DNA of 64,000 bases from Faecalicatena absiana (lineage in GTDB: Bacteria > Bacillota > Bacilli > Lactobacillales > Lactobacillaceae), in contig JAEDAG010000004.1 of NCBI GenBank assembly GCA_017309015.1, forward strand, positions 124,001 through 188,000, in the 5' to 3' direction. The position numbers and the translations under genes were made by a program. Numbering within the stretch: position 1 is the stretch's first letter; every line of letters starts with the position of its first letter. The notes under the pieces are model-generated. The model was not told the origin of the DNA. It saw only the letters and a program-made list of their open reading frames with translations, and made no database searches. Positions 37,266 through 45,695 of this stretch are shown here, piece by piece.

Positions 37266-38258
37266 ATGCCAATTACATTAGATAAGAGATTAGCCGCCAT
37301 TGATATTCTGCGCAAGGAAAACATTTTCGTCATGGACAGCGAGCGGGCAGAAACCCAGGCGATCCGTCCCCTGCAGCTCTTGGTGGTCAACCTGATGCCA
37401 AAGAAGCAGAATACTGAAGTCCAACTCTTGCGTCACTTGGCCAACACCCCCCTGCAGCTGCAGGTTGACTTCCTCTATATGGCCAGCCACCATTCCAAGA
37501 ACACGTCAAACGACTACCTGAAGACTTTCTACAAGACTTTCGGCGACGTCAAGGACAAGCGCTATGACGGAATGATCGTCACTGGCGCGCCGGTTGAGAC
37601 CCTGCCTTTCAGGGAAGTCGACTACTGGGATGAACTGTGCGGCATCTTCGAATGGTCCAAGACCCACGTCTATTCAACCCTACACCTTTGCTGGGGTGCT
37701 CAGGCTGGCATCTACTACCACTATGGGATCGACAAGAACCCCCGGCCAGAGAAGCTTTCCGGGATTTACGAGCAGTTCATCAACCTGGAATCCCGCAATC
37801 CCCTGCTTCAAGGCTTTGACGACGTCTATAAGTGCCCGCATTCACGCTATACGACGACCCGTCCTGATGACGTTGAGCAAAATACGGATCTGGAGATCCT
37901 GGCTCAAGGCCCCGCCGTCGGCGTCTCAATCGCGTCTACGCCTGACATGCGGCAGATCTACAGCTTTGGACATCTGGAATATTCCCGCGACACTTTGGCC
38001 AACGAATATCAGCGGGATTTAAAGGCCGGGCTTGACCCAATCATGCCGGTCAACTACTTTCCAAATGACGATCCCAGACAAAAGCCGCGCATGGTCTGGA
38101 ACCTGGCCGCCTCAACCTTCTTCAGCAACTGGATCAACTATGCCGTCTACCAGGAAACCCCATATGACCTCCAGCTCCTGCGCGAAGGGGTTCCCTTCCA
38201 TGGCTACCTGCAAGGAACAAAGGCCGGACGCGAAGCAGAAAGCAAAAGACAAAATTAA
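37266..38258 (+). CDS. metA: Homoserine O-acyltransferase, predicted acetyl-CoA type
   Basis: 330 aa of the MetA (HTS) family, activating homoserine for methionine synthesis. Visible are [37 protein letters not shown] with the catalytic Cys, and a late HLEYSRDTL with His and Glu of the active site. In [16 protein letters not shown] a Glu occupies the position that sets acyl specificity (Glu in acetyl-using Bacillus cereus MetA, Gly in succinyl-using E. coli MetA), so acetyl-CoA is predicted. ATG 37266 follows GAGGAGGCACAACTC. The C-terminus is about 25 residues longer than usual. Confidence 0.93.
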   Translation: MPITLDKRLAAIDILRKENIFVMDSERAETQAIRPLQLLVVNLMPKKQNTEVQLLRHLANTPLQLQVDFLYMASHHSKNTSNDYLKTFYKTFGDVKDKRYDGMIVTGAPVETLPFREVDYWDELCGIFEWSKTHVYSTLHLCWGAQAGIYYHYGIDKNPRPEKLSGIYEQFINLESRNPLLQGFDDVYKCPHSRYTTTRPDDVEQNTDLEILAQGPAVGVSIASTPDMRQIYSFGHLEYSRDTLANEYQRDLKAGLDPIMPVNYFPNDDPRQKPRMVWNLAASTFFSNWINYAVYQETPYDLQLLREGVPFHGYLQGTKAGREAESKRQN

Positions 38259-38276
38259 TAATCAGCACCAAAAGAG

Positions 38277-38312
38277 GGATGCAGCCGCTAGCGGCCGCAT
38301 CCCCCTTTTTTG
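38277..38312 (+). terminator. metA terminator
   Basis: GGGATGC-GCCG / CGGC-GCATCCC hairpin with CTAG loop and T run. Confidence 0.88.
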
Positions 38313-38357
38313 TTTTGATTTCTAATAAATCAGGGTGAAAGTAGTAATAATTGAATT

Positions 38358-39866
38358 GGTTCAGTATAAAAACTTGTGTAAACGGCTGTGAGATTTAGGA
38401 TGCCTTTCGGGATATTTCCATTAATCGCAGAAAGAAGTATTCATCATCTGGATACCCATAACCCTTACGTCTCTCAGTCTTGATCTTATTGTTGATACCC
38501 TCAAGTTTGCCAGTTGATATCCCGTATTTGGCGAACGTGTAGATCCCTCTCAAATGGTTATTTAAGAGACGCGCAAACCAAATAAAGTGGCTATTCTCAG
38601 TTGCCTTGCAGATGTCTATGATCTCTTCAAGTCTAACGCACATTTCCACCTCGTCATGTGAGTTGTATGCCTGGTCTAGCAAGTCTTTGACGAGGTCTAT
38701 TGTGAAGAAGAACTTGTTTTCTTCCAACAGCTCGTCATACCATGCTTCATTACCGCCATAAGCCTTTATTTCTGGTGTATTGAATATTTCACCAGCAGTA
38801 GACACTAGCTTGCCTTGACGGGCATCCTCGTCCTTCTGAACTAATGTGGACCTCTTAGACATCAAGATGTAACGTGAGTTCTTAAGCAACTTAGCAGCCT
38901 CTGGAGAGCCTTCTTCAGCCAGCCGTCTTTGTTCATCCTTTCTGATCTCAGAAACCACTTTATCGTTGAAATTCTTGATAATGTGGAAGCGATCATAGAC
39001 GATGTCTAGCTTGGGATAGCGCCCTTTAAAAGCTTCTTCGAAGTCTGAATTCATGTCGCAAGCCACCGCCTCAACTTTTGACATCCACTCATCGCCAACA
39101 TGATCCATAAACTCGAAAACAACGGCTTTCTTCTTGCCATGGGCTAAGTAGAGAATATACCCTGTTTCCCAGTCTATGATTGCGGTGGCGTACTTATGGC
39201 CATCGTGGAGCTTAAACTCATCAATGGCTAAGTATTTTGCCTGCCTTTCAGGTTTTATGAGTGTCTTGCCATCAGTTGTAAATTTAGACAGTAGAAGAGA
39301 CTTGTGAATTGACTTTACAGTCATCTTGTCCAAGCCAGTAAGCCAAGCCACTGCCTTTAGAGTAAGGCCATAGCTTAACAGTTTCTCAGTGTATTCTTTT
39401 AAAGGTTTGGTGATGCGATAACCATCAGCTTTAAAAGGGATAGACTGGCTTCTAGTGTTGAATTGGCAATCAATGTTAAGACAACGAAAACGTGCATAGG
39501 ACACTCTGATATTGGTGTGTACTCCACCAATAGCGACGTGCTTAAGGGTAGATTCTAAAGACCCATTTTTAACTAGTTTTCTTGAGCAATTAGGACAGAA
39601 GGTATCACCACGCTCATCTAGCTTTCCTACAAAGGTTAATCCACCTTCATTTTGAATTGGCTCGCCAACTTGAATAAAGTCGGTAAGACCAGAATTAAAG
39701 GATAAGACACCTTTGTTAGGCATAACATCTTGAGTAGTAACTGACAGTTCTGTATAATTCATAGTAAGAAGGGCTCCCCATGTTTTTGTCGTTATTAACA
39801 TTGTAAGGGACAACCCTTCTTTTTTTGTTATCTAATTTCTATTTACACAAGAATTTATACTGAACC
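38358..39866 (-). mobile_element. ISL3-family insertion sequence
   Basis: 1509 bp with terminal inverted repeats GGTTCAGTATAAA-(1-2)-CTTGTGTAAA at both ends (from 38358, and mirrored to 39866) and one intact transposase gene. The 8 bases flanking each end do not match, so no target duplication survives. The right side abuts a surface-protein fragment. Confidence 0.9.
38395..39762 (-). CDS. ISL3-family transposase
   Basis: 455 aa from ATG 39762 (MNYTELSVTTQD). The N-terminal zinc-binding domain has CPNCSRKL and CLNIDC cysteine pairs. The DDE_Tnp_ISL3 core shows YLAIDEFKLHDGHKYATAI (first Asp), VEAVACDMNSDFEEAF (second) and YGISTGKLEGINNKIK (the Glu). Apparently intact. Confidence 0.94.
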   Translation of the reverse strand: MNYTELSVTTQDVMPNKGVLSFNSGLTDFIQVGEPIQNEGGLTFVGKLDERGDTFCPNCSRKLVKNGSLESTLKHVAIGGVHTNIRVSYARFRCLNIDCQFNTRSQSIPFKADGYRITKPLKEYTEKLLSYGLTLKAVAWLTGLDKMTVKSIHKSLLLSKFTTDGKTLIKPERQAKYLAIDEFKLHDGHKYATAIIDWETGYILYLAHGKKKAVVFEFMDHVGDEWMSKVEAVACDMNSDFEEAFKGRYPKLDIVYDRFHIIKNFNDKVVSEIRKDEQRRLAEEGSPEAAKLLKNSRYILMSKRSTLVQKDEDARQGKLVSTAGEIFNTPEIKAYGGNEAWYDELLEENKFFFTIDLVKDLLDQAYNSHDEVEMCVRLEEIIDICKATENSHFIWFARLLNNHLRGIYTFAKYGISTGKLEGINNKIKTERRKGYGYPDDEYFFLRLMEISRKAS

Positions 39867-39958
39867 AAAATAATAAGAAAAAAGGAAAAGCAACAATTAC
39901 TATCAAAGGCAAGAATCTATACACAGGAACAAGAAAGACTACATTTAAAATCAAGTAA
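39867..39958 (+). pseudogene. C-terminal fragment of a surface protein, cut by ISL3
   Basis: The frame immediately right of the insertion sequence reads NKKKGKATITIKGKNLYTG... and ends TFKIK plus stop. It resembles the last strand of Ig-like surface repeats. The 5' part is not on the other side of the element (which is the metA terminator), so a deletion accompanied the insertion. Confidence 0.6.
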
Positions 39959-39964
39959 AGATGA

Positions 39965-39993
39965 GGGAGCTGTCCACCAGGACAGCTCCCTTT
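39965..39993 (+). terminator. Terminator of the interrupted surface-protein gene
   Basis: GGGAGCTGTCC / GGACAGCTCCC hairpin with TTTC tail directly after the fragment's stop. Confidence 0.78.
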
Positions 39994-40051
39994 CATTATG
40001 CATCAGGCAAAAATGCCCCAGTCATATTGTTCAGTGCACCGATATCAATAT

Positions 40052-40252
40052 CTATTTGTTCAGATCCATCCGTGCAGCTTCCTTCAAAAGCTTCAGCGGG
40101 TACGGCAACACTGTTAACTCCTTGTATTTGACAAAAGTCACCTCTGTCATCTTCAGCATCCGGTAGACTTTCTCAGCCTCTTCTTCAAGAATATCACCTG
40201 AGAAACTGTTAATTATCCGCACAACTGATCCCTTGTCAATCGTCGTCTGCAT
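40052..40252 (-). CDS. Small unrecognised ORF (66 aa)
   Basis: MQTTIDKGSVVRIINSFSGD... with AAGGACAGGG before ATG 40252. It is charged, helical and soluble. It overlaps the degenerate reading frames just upstream and may be the tail of the same broken gene rather than an independent one. No family recognised. Confidence 0.4.
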   Translation of the reverse strand: MQTTIDKGSVVRIINSFSGDILEEEAEKVYRMLKMTEVTFVKYKELTVLPYPLKLLKEAARMDLNK

Positions 40253-40461
40253 CCCTGTCCTTATGCAAGGAGGTCAAGTAAAAGGTTACCTGCTGGTCGT
40301 TTACCGCCCGGTTGACGATCCCGAACAGTACCATACGTTTTTCCAAGGCCAGTTGACCGCTGCAGAATGCTAAGCAGGGCGCTCTTATCCTGTCCTGTGA
40401 TATCTTCAATGGCTGCTTGTGAGACACTTACACAAGGGAAGTAAGTCTGACTATTTTTCAT
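40236..40461 (-). pseudogene. Probable frameshifted small gene
   Basis: ATG 40461 has a good site (AAAGGAAGAAAA) and opens MKNSQTYFPCVSVSQAAIED. After about 45 residues (GLGKT) the plausible protein continues in another frame as MVLFGIVNRAVNDQQVTFYL, ending at 40236. Three neighbouring short frames in all three phases suggest one decayed gene with frameshifts. Identity unknown. Confidence 0.4.
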
Positions 40462-40558
40462 TTTTCTTCCTTTCAATAATCAGTTTTAATTAGCTTAGAT
40501 AATATATTTATAACTGATCATAGCAATCTTTGTTAGCGAATACAGGGAGGCCGGCGGT

Positions 40559-40573
40559 TTGTAAGCGCTTTGC
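40559..40573 (+). promoter_or_regulatory. Candidate cre site
   Basis: TGTAAGCGCTTTGCA is a near-palindromic match to the CcpA cre consensus, 34 bases before the -35 box of the marR-ABC exporter operon. Confidence 0.45.
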
Positions 40574-40606
40574 AACAAGTTGACTAGTTCAGCCAATCCT
40601 TCCTTC

Positions 40607-40635
40607 TTGACATTAGTCTACACACGGACTAAAAT
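40607..40635 (+). promoter_or_regulatory. Promoter/operator of the MarR-ABC exporter operon
   Basis: TTGACA (40607-40612), 17 bases, TAAAAT (40630-40635). The inverted repeat TTAGTC-N8-GACTAA lies within the promoter, a likely site for the MarR product. Confidence 0.75.
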
Positions 40636-40664
40636 CTTAGTTATTGTCCACGAGGAGACTTTTT

Positions 40665-41129
40665 ATGATTAGTAAGAACCACGAAAGCATTTCAGAATTA
40701 GTAACCCTGGCCAGCGTCCGGGCGACTTACGCGTATGAGCAATATGACAAGCTCATGGGAATCACCCAGTACGAGAGCATCATTCTCTATGAGCTTTTCA
40801 CCCATCCCCGCCTTTCGCAAAAAGAGTTGGTCTACCGCAGCGGCATCCCCAAGCAGTCCATCAGCAAGGGAATCCATATTTTACGTAAGCAAGGCTATCT
40901 GGAAGTCATCCCCGATGACCAGGACAAGCGCGTGAAATACTGTGCTTTGACCAAGGAAGGCAAGGCTTATGCCCAGAAAAAAGAAGCGCCGCTGCTGGCC
41001 CTCGAAATGCGCGTCATCGACAAGCTTGGACCAGACCGGGCCGAGCTGGCTTGCCAGATCCTAAATGAGTGGACCGACCTGCTATCCGCAGAAATAGCCA
41101 ACTTAAAGGAGGAAAAACAGAAACAATGA
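40665..41129 (+). CDS. MarR-family regulator
   Basis: 154 aa with a winged helix: QYESIILYELFTHPRLSQKE, LVYRSGIPKQSISKGIHILR (recognition helix) and the wing YLEVIPDDQDKRVKYCALT. ATG 40665 follows GAGGAGACTTTTT; the in-frame TTG upstream lacks a site. Its stop overlaps the first exporter gene (ATGA), so it likely governs that operon. Confidence 0.9.
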   Translation: MISKNHESISELVTLASVRATYAYEQYDKLMGITQYESIILYELFTHPRLSQKELVYRSGIPKQSISKGIHILRKQGYLEVIPDDQDKRVKYCALTKEGKAYAQKKEAPLLALEMRVIDKLGPDRAELACQILNEWTDLLSAEIANLKEEKQKQ

Positions 41130-42853
41130 AACTGCTATTGCCCTACTTCAAGCGATATAAGAAAGACGTCTTTGCCGCCTTGGTCATGATCGTCTTTTCA
41201 GCCTTCGCTACTTTATACCAGCCCCGCCTGCTCCAGCAGGTGCAAAACGAGCTGATGGCCGACCAGCAGCAGGCCGTCATCCGGGACACCGCCCTCTTGA
41301 TTGGCCTGGGTCTGCTCTCGATTCTTACCGGGGTCTTGAACGTCTACTTTGCCTCCCGGATCACCCAGGGCGTCGTCAGCGACCTGCGCGAAGACACCTA
41401 TGCCAAGATCCAGACCTTTTCTTTGGCCAACGTGCAGCAATTTTCATCTGAGTCGCTTAGCGTCCGCCTGATCAACGACATGCAGCAGATCATGAACATG
41501 ATTATGACCATCTTCATGCAGCTGATCCGCATGCCTTTGATCCTGGTCGGCTCAATCGTGCTGGCGGTGGTCACGATTCCCCGCTACTGGTGGGCGATTG
41601 TCGTTCTCTTGGCCTTGATGCTGGCGCTTGGCACGGTTGCCATCCGCCAGATGACCGCCATGTTTGACCAGTTCCAGATGTACATGGACAAACTTTCCGG
41701 CCGGACGGGGGAATTTTTGCAGGGGGTCCGGGTAGTCAAGTCCTTCAACCAGGGTCCGCAGGAAATCGCCAAGTTCAACCAGGATTCTGACGAATTGAAT
41801 GAAGTCAACATCAAGGTGGGCTACTGGTTCTCCACTATCATGCCCGGCGCCCAGCTGATTTCCTACCTGGTCATCAGCCTGGTGGTCTACCTGATCGGAA
41901 CCAGCATCCTGCAGCACCCATCAGACGTGGCGGTCATCAGTCCTTACGTCAACTATGTCTTGACCATGCTTTTTGCTATCTTGATCGTCGGCATGGCGGT
42001 CATGCAGATTTCCCGCGGGAACGTCTCCCTGCGGCGGATTCAGGAGGTCATGGACACCCAGCCAGACGTCGTCTTTAATGAAAAAGCTCCAACAGACGTG
42101 CTGGGCGGCTCAATTGAATTTGACGACGTCTCCTTCACTTACCCAGACGGCACCAAGCCGGTCCTGAAGCATATCTCCTTCAAGGTCCAGCCGGGGCAGA
42201 TGGTCGGCATCGTTGGGGCCACTGGCTCGGGCAAGACGACTCTGGCCCAGCTGCTGGCCCGGCTGTACGATCCGACCACGGGAACGGTCAAGATTGGTGG
42301 CAGCGACCTGCGCCAGGTCAATGAGACCGCCCTGCGTAAGACGGTTTCCTATGTCTTGCAGAAGGCAATCCTGTTCTCAGGCACGATTGCCGACAACCTG
42401 CGCCAAGGCAAGCAGGATGCTACGCCATATGAACTGGAGCGTGCCGCCCAAATTGCCCAAGCCAATGAATTCATCAAGCGCTATGATGAGACTTTTGATC
42501 ATGAAGTCGAAGAGCGCAGCGCCAACTTCTCTGGCGGGCAGAAGCAGCGCCTGTCAATTGCCCGCGGGATCATCGCCGGCAGTCCGATCCTGATTCTGGA
42601 TGACTCAACTTCCGCCCTGGATGCTGAAAGCGAAAAGCTGGTCCAGCAGGCGCTTGAGAAGCAGCTGCCGGAAACGACCACGGTCATGATTGCTGAAAAA
42701 ATCGTCTCCGTCATGCATGCCGACAAGATCCTGGTCTTGGATGAAGGCCGCCTGGTGGCTGAAGGCACGCATGAAGAGCTGCTCAAGACTTCGCCGATCT
42801 ACCAGGAAATCTACCAGACCCAAAGAGCCAAGGAAAGGAAGGAGGAAATTTAA
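41126..42853 (+). CDS. ABC exporter half-transporter, degenerate-site subunit
   Basis: 575 aa: six transmembrane helices, then an ATPase domain. Walker A GATGSGKTT (about 363), signature NFSGGQKQ (about 467), Walker B ILILDDSTSALD. The catalytic Glu after Walker B is Asp, and the H-loop reads MIAEKIVS instead of xxAHR. This is the inactive-site pattern of heterodimeric exporters such as LmrCD and BmrCD. Start ATG 41126 lies in the marR stop. It overlaps the next gene (TAATG). Confidence 0.92.
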   Translation: MKLLLPYFKRYKKDVFAALVMIVFSAFATLYQPRLLQQVQNELMADQQQAVIRDTALLIGLGLLSILTGVLNVYFASRITQGVVSDLREDTYAKIQTFSLANVQQFSSESLSVRLINDMQQIMNMIMTIFMQLIRMPLILVGSIVLAVVTIPRYWWAIVVLLALMLALGTVAIRQMTAMFDQFQMYMDKLSGRTGEFLQGVRVVKSFNQGPQEIAKFNQDSDELNEVNIKVGYWFSTIMPGAQLISYLVISLVVYLIGTSILQHPSDVAVISPYVNYVLTMLFAILIVGMAVMQISRGNVSLRRIQEVMDTQPDVVFNEKAPTDVLGGSIEFDDVSFTYPDGTKPVLKHISFKVQPGQMVGIVGATGSGKTTLAQLLARLYDPTTGTVKIGGSDLRQVNETALRKTVSYVLQKAILFSGTIADNLRQGKQDATPYELERAAQIAQANEFIKRYDETFDHEVEERSANFSGGQKQRLSIARGIIAGSPILILDDSTSALDAESEKLVQQALEKQLPETTTVMIAEKIVSVMHADKILVLDEGRLVAEGTHEELLKTSPIYQEIYQTQRAKERKEEI

Positions 42854-44622
42854 TGTCCAACACCCAGAAGTCCCTTGCCTATCTTAGGAAATACCTGCGC
42901 GCCTATCAGAAGCCGATCGTGATTTCCGTAATGATCTACCTGCTGGCCACTGCCGCCCAGGTAGCCGCGCCAACCCTGCTGGGGATGGCGGTTACCGACT
43001 TGTCGGCTTTTGTCAAAGAAAGCGCCCAAGGCCATGCCACCCTAACCCGCTTCTACCAAGCCTTGACCTGGATGGCAGCCTTCTATGCCTTGAACTCCAT
43101 CGCGACCTACATTGCCTGGATGATGATGACGCGCTTTAACGCCAATGCCAACAATGACATGCGCAAGGGGCTGTTTGGCAAATTGCAGCGGATGACCATC
43201 CGTTACTTTGATACCCACCAGGACGGGCAGATCCTTTCCTTGTTCAACAGTGACCTGGACAACATCTTCAACGCTTTGAACAACGCCTTTTTTGAAATTA
43301 TTTCCCAGTCCATGCTGTTTATCGGGACGATCATCGTGATGTTCGCCATCAACTGGAAACTGGCCATCAGCGTGGTAATCACCACCCCTTTGATCCTGCT
43401 CTTGAGCTTTATCATCATGAAAAAAGCCCGGGTCTACCTGGACCACCAGCAAGACCGGGTGGGTGAGCTCAATGCCTACATCAACGAGCAGCTCAACGGG
43501 GAAAACATTATCATCACTCAAGGCCTGCGCGAGCAGTCTGTAGCCGGCTTTAAGAAAGAAAACGCCAAGGTGCGGGAAGCCATGTTCAAGGGGCAGTTCT
43601 ACTCTGGCATCCTGAACCCGCTGGTTTCCGGCTTCTCGCTGTTAAACTTCGCGATCGTGATCGCTACTGGCGCTTACATGATTATGACCAAGCAGGTCAG
43701 CCAGGCGGCCGGCCTGGGCTTGATCGTGACTTTCACCGAATACTCCTGGACCTATTTCCAGCCGCTGACTCAGGTAACTTCCATCTACTCCATGCTGCAG
43801 CTGGCCTTAACCGGGGCCCGGCGCCTGGAAACGGTTGAAGCGCAGGCTGAAGAGGATACGGTTCCAGATGGGAAGACCATTTCTGGAGTGAATGAAGCCG
43901 TTCGCCTGGAAGATGTGCACTTTGGCTACACTCCAAACAAGGAAATCCTGCACGGGGTATCAATTGAGGTGCCTAAGGGTCAGTCAGTTGCTGTCGTTGG
44001 CCCGACCGGGTCTGGTAAGACGACAATCATGAATTTGATCAACCGCTTCTATGACGTAAACAGCGGAGCAGTTACTTTTGACGGCACTGATGTCCGGGAC
44101 CTGCAGCTGGAAAATCTCAGAAGCAATGTCGGGATTGTCTTGCAAGACTCAGTCCTCTTCTCTGGCACGGTAGCTGACAACATCCGCTACGGCAAGCCGG
44201 ATGCTTCTATGGATGAAGTTATAGCCGCGGCTAAGGAAGCCCAGCTGCACGACTTTGTCATGACCCTGCCCAAGCAGTACGACACGCCGATTGAGAATGG
44301 CCAGGCCAACTTCTCTACCGGGCAAAAGCAGCTTTTGTCAATCGCCAGAACTATTCTGGTCGACCCGGCCTTCCTGATCCTGGACGAAGCAACTAGCAAT
44401 GTCGACACGGTTACGGAAGAAAAGATCCAAAAGGCCATGGACAATGTGATTGCTGGCCGGACCAGTTTCGTGATTGCCCACCGTTTAAAGACGATTTTGA
44501 ACTCAGACAAGATTGTCGTATTAAAGGACGGCCAGGTTATTGAAGAAGGACCGCACGCTGACTTGATCAAGAAGCGCGGCTTCTACTACAAGCTCTACAC
44601 CAGCCAGATGGCTTTTGAATAA
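42853..44622 (+). CDS. ABC exporter half-transporter, catalytic subunit
   Basis: 589 aa, six helices plus ATPase domain with Walker A GPTGSGKTT (about 382), Walker B FLILDEATSN with the proper catalytic Glu (about 510), and H-loop FVIAHRL. The signature is slightly altered (NFSTGQKQ), which pairs with the partner's defective Walker B site to form the degenerate composite site. Drug or peptide substrate unknown. Confidence 0.92.
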   Translation: MSNTQKSLAYLRKYLRAYQKPIVISVMIYLLATAAQVAAPTLLGMAVTDLSAFVKESAQGHATLTRFYQALTWMAAFYALNSIATYIAWMMMTRFNANANNDMRKGLFGKLQRMTIRYFDTHQDGQILSLFNSDLDNIFNALNNAFFEIISQSMLFIGTIIVMFAINWKLAISVVITTPLILLLSFIIMKKARVYLDHQQDRVGELNAYINEQLNGENIIITQGLREQSVAGFKKENAKVREAMFKGQFYSGILNPLVSGFSLLNFAIVIATGAYMIMTKQVSQAAGLGLIVTFTEYSWTYFQPLTQVTSIYSMLQLALTGARRLETVEAQAEEDTVPDGKTISGVNEAVRLEDVHFGYTPNKEILHGVSIEVPKGQSVAVVGPTGSGKTTIMNLINRFYDVNSGAVTFDGTDVRDLQLENLRSNVGIVLQDSVLFSGTVADNIRYGKPDASMDEVIAAAKEAQLHDFVMTLPKQYDTPIENGQANFSTGQKQLLSIARTILVDPAFLILDEATSNVDTVTEEKIQKAMDNVIAGRTSFVIAHRLKTILNSDKIVVLKDGQVIEEGPHADLIKKRGFYYKLYTSQMAFE

Positions 44623-44633
44623 GGGAAACATGC

Positions 44634-44673
44634 AAAAAGGACACCTGTCACGAATAGTGATGGGTGTCCTTTT
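44634..44673. terminator. Bidirectional terminator after the ABC operon
   Basis: AAAAGGACACC / GGTGTCCTTTT stem with an inner TCAC / GTGA pair, between converging genes. Confidence 0.88.
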
Positions 44674-44686
44674 CTTATTACTCGCC

Positions 44687-44995
44687 TTATTCAGTCTTGC
44701 CGCTATAGTTGGCAATCCCGCCAATATTTTTGACTTTGCTGTAGCCTGCCTGCTTAAGCCAGGCAACTGCTTGACCGCTCCGGTTGCCGCTTCGGCAATA
44801 GACAAAGAGCGGGGTATCAAGATCCGTGATCTCGCCTTGGGCAGATTCAATCTTGCTCAAAGGGATGTTGATACTGGCCGGGATGTGCCCTGCCGCGTAC
44901 TCATCCTCTTCTCTGACGTCGATCAGTTTGGCATTCGGTGTTTTCTGGTATTCTTCAACGCCCGTGTTAATGTCATTTGCTTGAAAATGGTCCAT
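44687..44995 (-). CDS. Single-domain rhodanese-like sulfurtransferase
   Basis: 102 aa. KLIDVREEDEYAAGHIPASI and the active loop FVYCRSGNRSGQA, with persulfide-forming Cys in a six-residue CRSGNR loop, mark a GlpE/PspE-like rhodanese. ATG 44995 follows CTAGGAGAAAAGA. Cytoplasmic. Sulfur donor and acceptor unknown. Confidence 0.92.
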   Translation of the reverse strand: MDHFQANDINTGVEEYQKTPNAKLIDVREEDEYAAGHIPASINIPLSKIESAQGEITDLDTPLFVYCRSGNRSGQAVAWLKQAGYSKVKNIGGIANYSGKTE

Positions 44996-45016
44996 TCTTT
45001 TCTCCTAGTTTGCTGC

Positions 45017-45150
45017 TTATTTGGTTCTTTCTTGTGCCACTAGCTCATCCAACTTTTGCTTCAATTCTTTGTTAATTTCAATATTGCCTTCTTCACCACT
45101 GTTGTTTGAAACCCACTTCCAGGTGATATCCCAGTCAGATAATATTGACC
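45017..45150 (-). pseudogene. C-terminal fragment of an unidentified protein
   Basis: Between the GNAT stop and the rhodanese gene, one frame reads WDITWKWVSNNSGEEGNIEI then NKELKQKLDELVAQERTK plus stop. It looks protein-like but has no start or upstream part. Possibly a truncated gene. Confidence 0.35.
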
Positions 45151-45152
45151 TC

Positions 45153-45695
45153 TTACAACTTCTTTTCCAAAAGGACCAGCGGGACATCCTTGAGCCCGTT
45201 GAATTCACAAGGAACGATTCCGATTTCCTTGTAGCCCAACTTCTTGTACATCGCCCGGGCGTTCTTATTATGGGCATTGGTGTCCATGCGTAGAAAGCGG
45301 GCAGCAGACTTCCGCGCGTAATCTTCATAAAAAGCGACAAAAGCCTTCCCGTAGCCGCGGTGAGCTGCGTATGGATCAACCACCAAAGTATGCAGCACCA
45401 TGACTTCATCGTCTTTAGCCGCATACTCCCAGTTCCCCTGCGCGTAAGCAGCAAGCTGCTTATCGTTGATAATAGCAGTAGCAACGACCTTGCCCTGGTC
45501 GTCTTCCAGGACGAAAAGATCGCCTCTTTCCAGTGCATCTTGCGCGGTATTTCTAGTCGGGTAAATCGCTCTGTCCCAGCCGATTTCTACCTTTCCTGCT
45601 TCCTCGAAGTCGTGAATATGGCTGTAAATTTCAGCCACAGCATCAAGGTCCTTATCTTGCGCTTTCCTAATCAAAGAATCACCTTTTCTTCTCAT
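45153..45695 (-). CDS. GNAT-family N-acetyltransferase
   Basis: 180 aa from ATG 45695, which overlaps the preceding stop (ATGA). A TTG at 45674 with AAAGGTGATTC is an alternative start. Motif B/A are visible: VLHTLVVDPYAAHRGYGKAF (acetyl-CoA pyrophosphate loop) and LRMDTNAHNKNARAMYKKLG. Substrate unknown. Translationally coupled to the recombinase-RNase H fusion gene. Confidence 0.87.
   Translation of the reverse strand: MRRKGDSLIRKAQDKDLDAVAEIYSHIHDFEEAGKVEIGWDRAIYPTRNTAQDALERGDLFVLEDDQGKVVATAIINDKQLAAYAQGNWEYAAKDDEVMVLHTLVVDPYAAHRGYGKAFVAFYEDYARKSAARFLRMDTNAHNKNARAMYKKLGYKEIGIVPCEFNGLKDVPLVLLEKKL

Noticed and set aside
45017-45538. 173-aa frame overlapping the GNAT gene
   Set aside because: Most of it is out of frame with a clear GNAT domain; only the last 45 codons beyond the GNAT stop look protein-like and are listed as a fragment.
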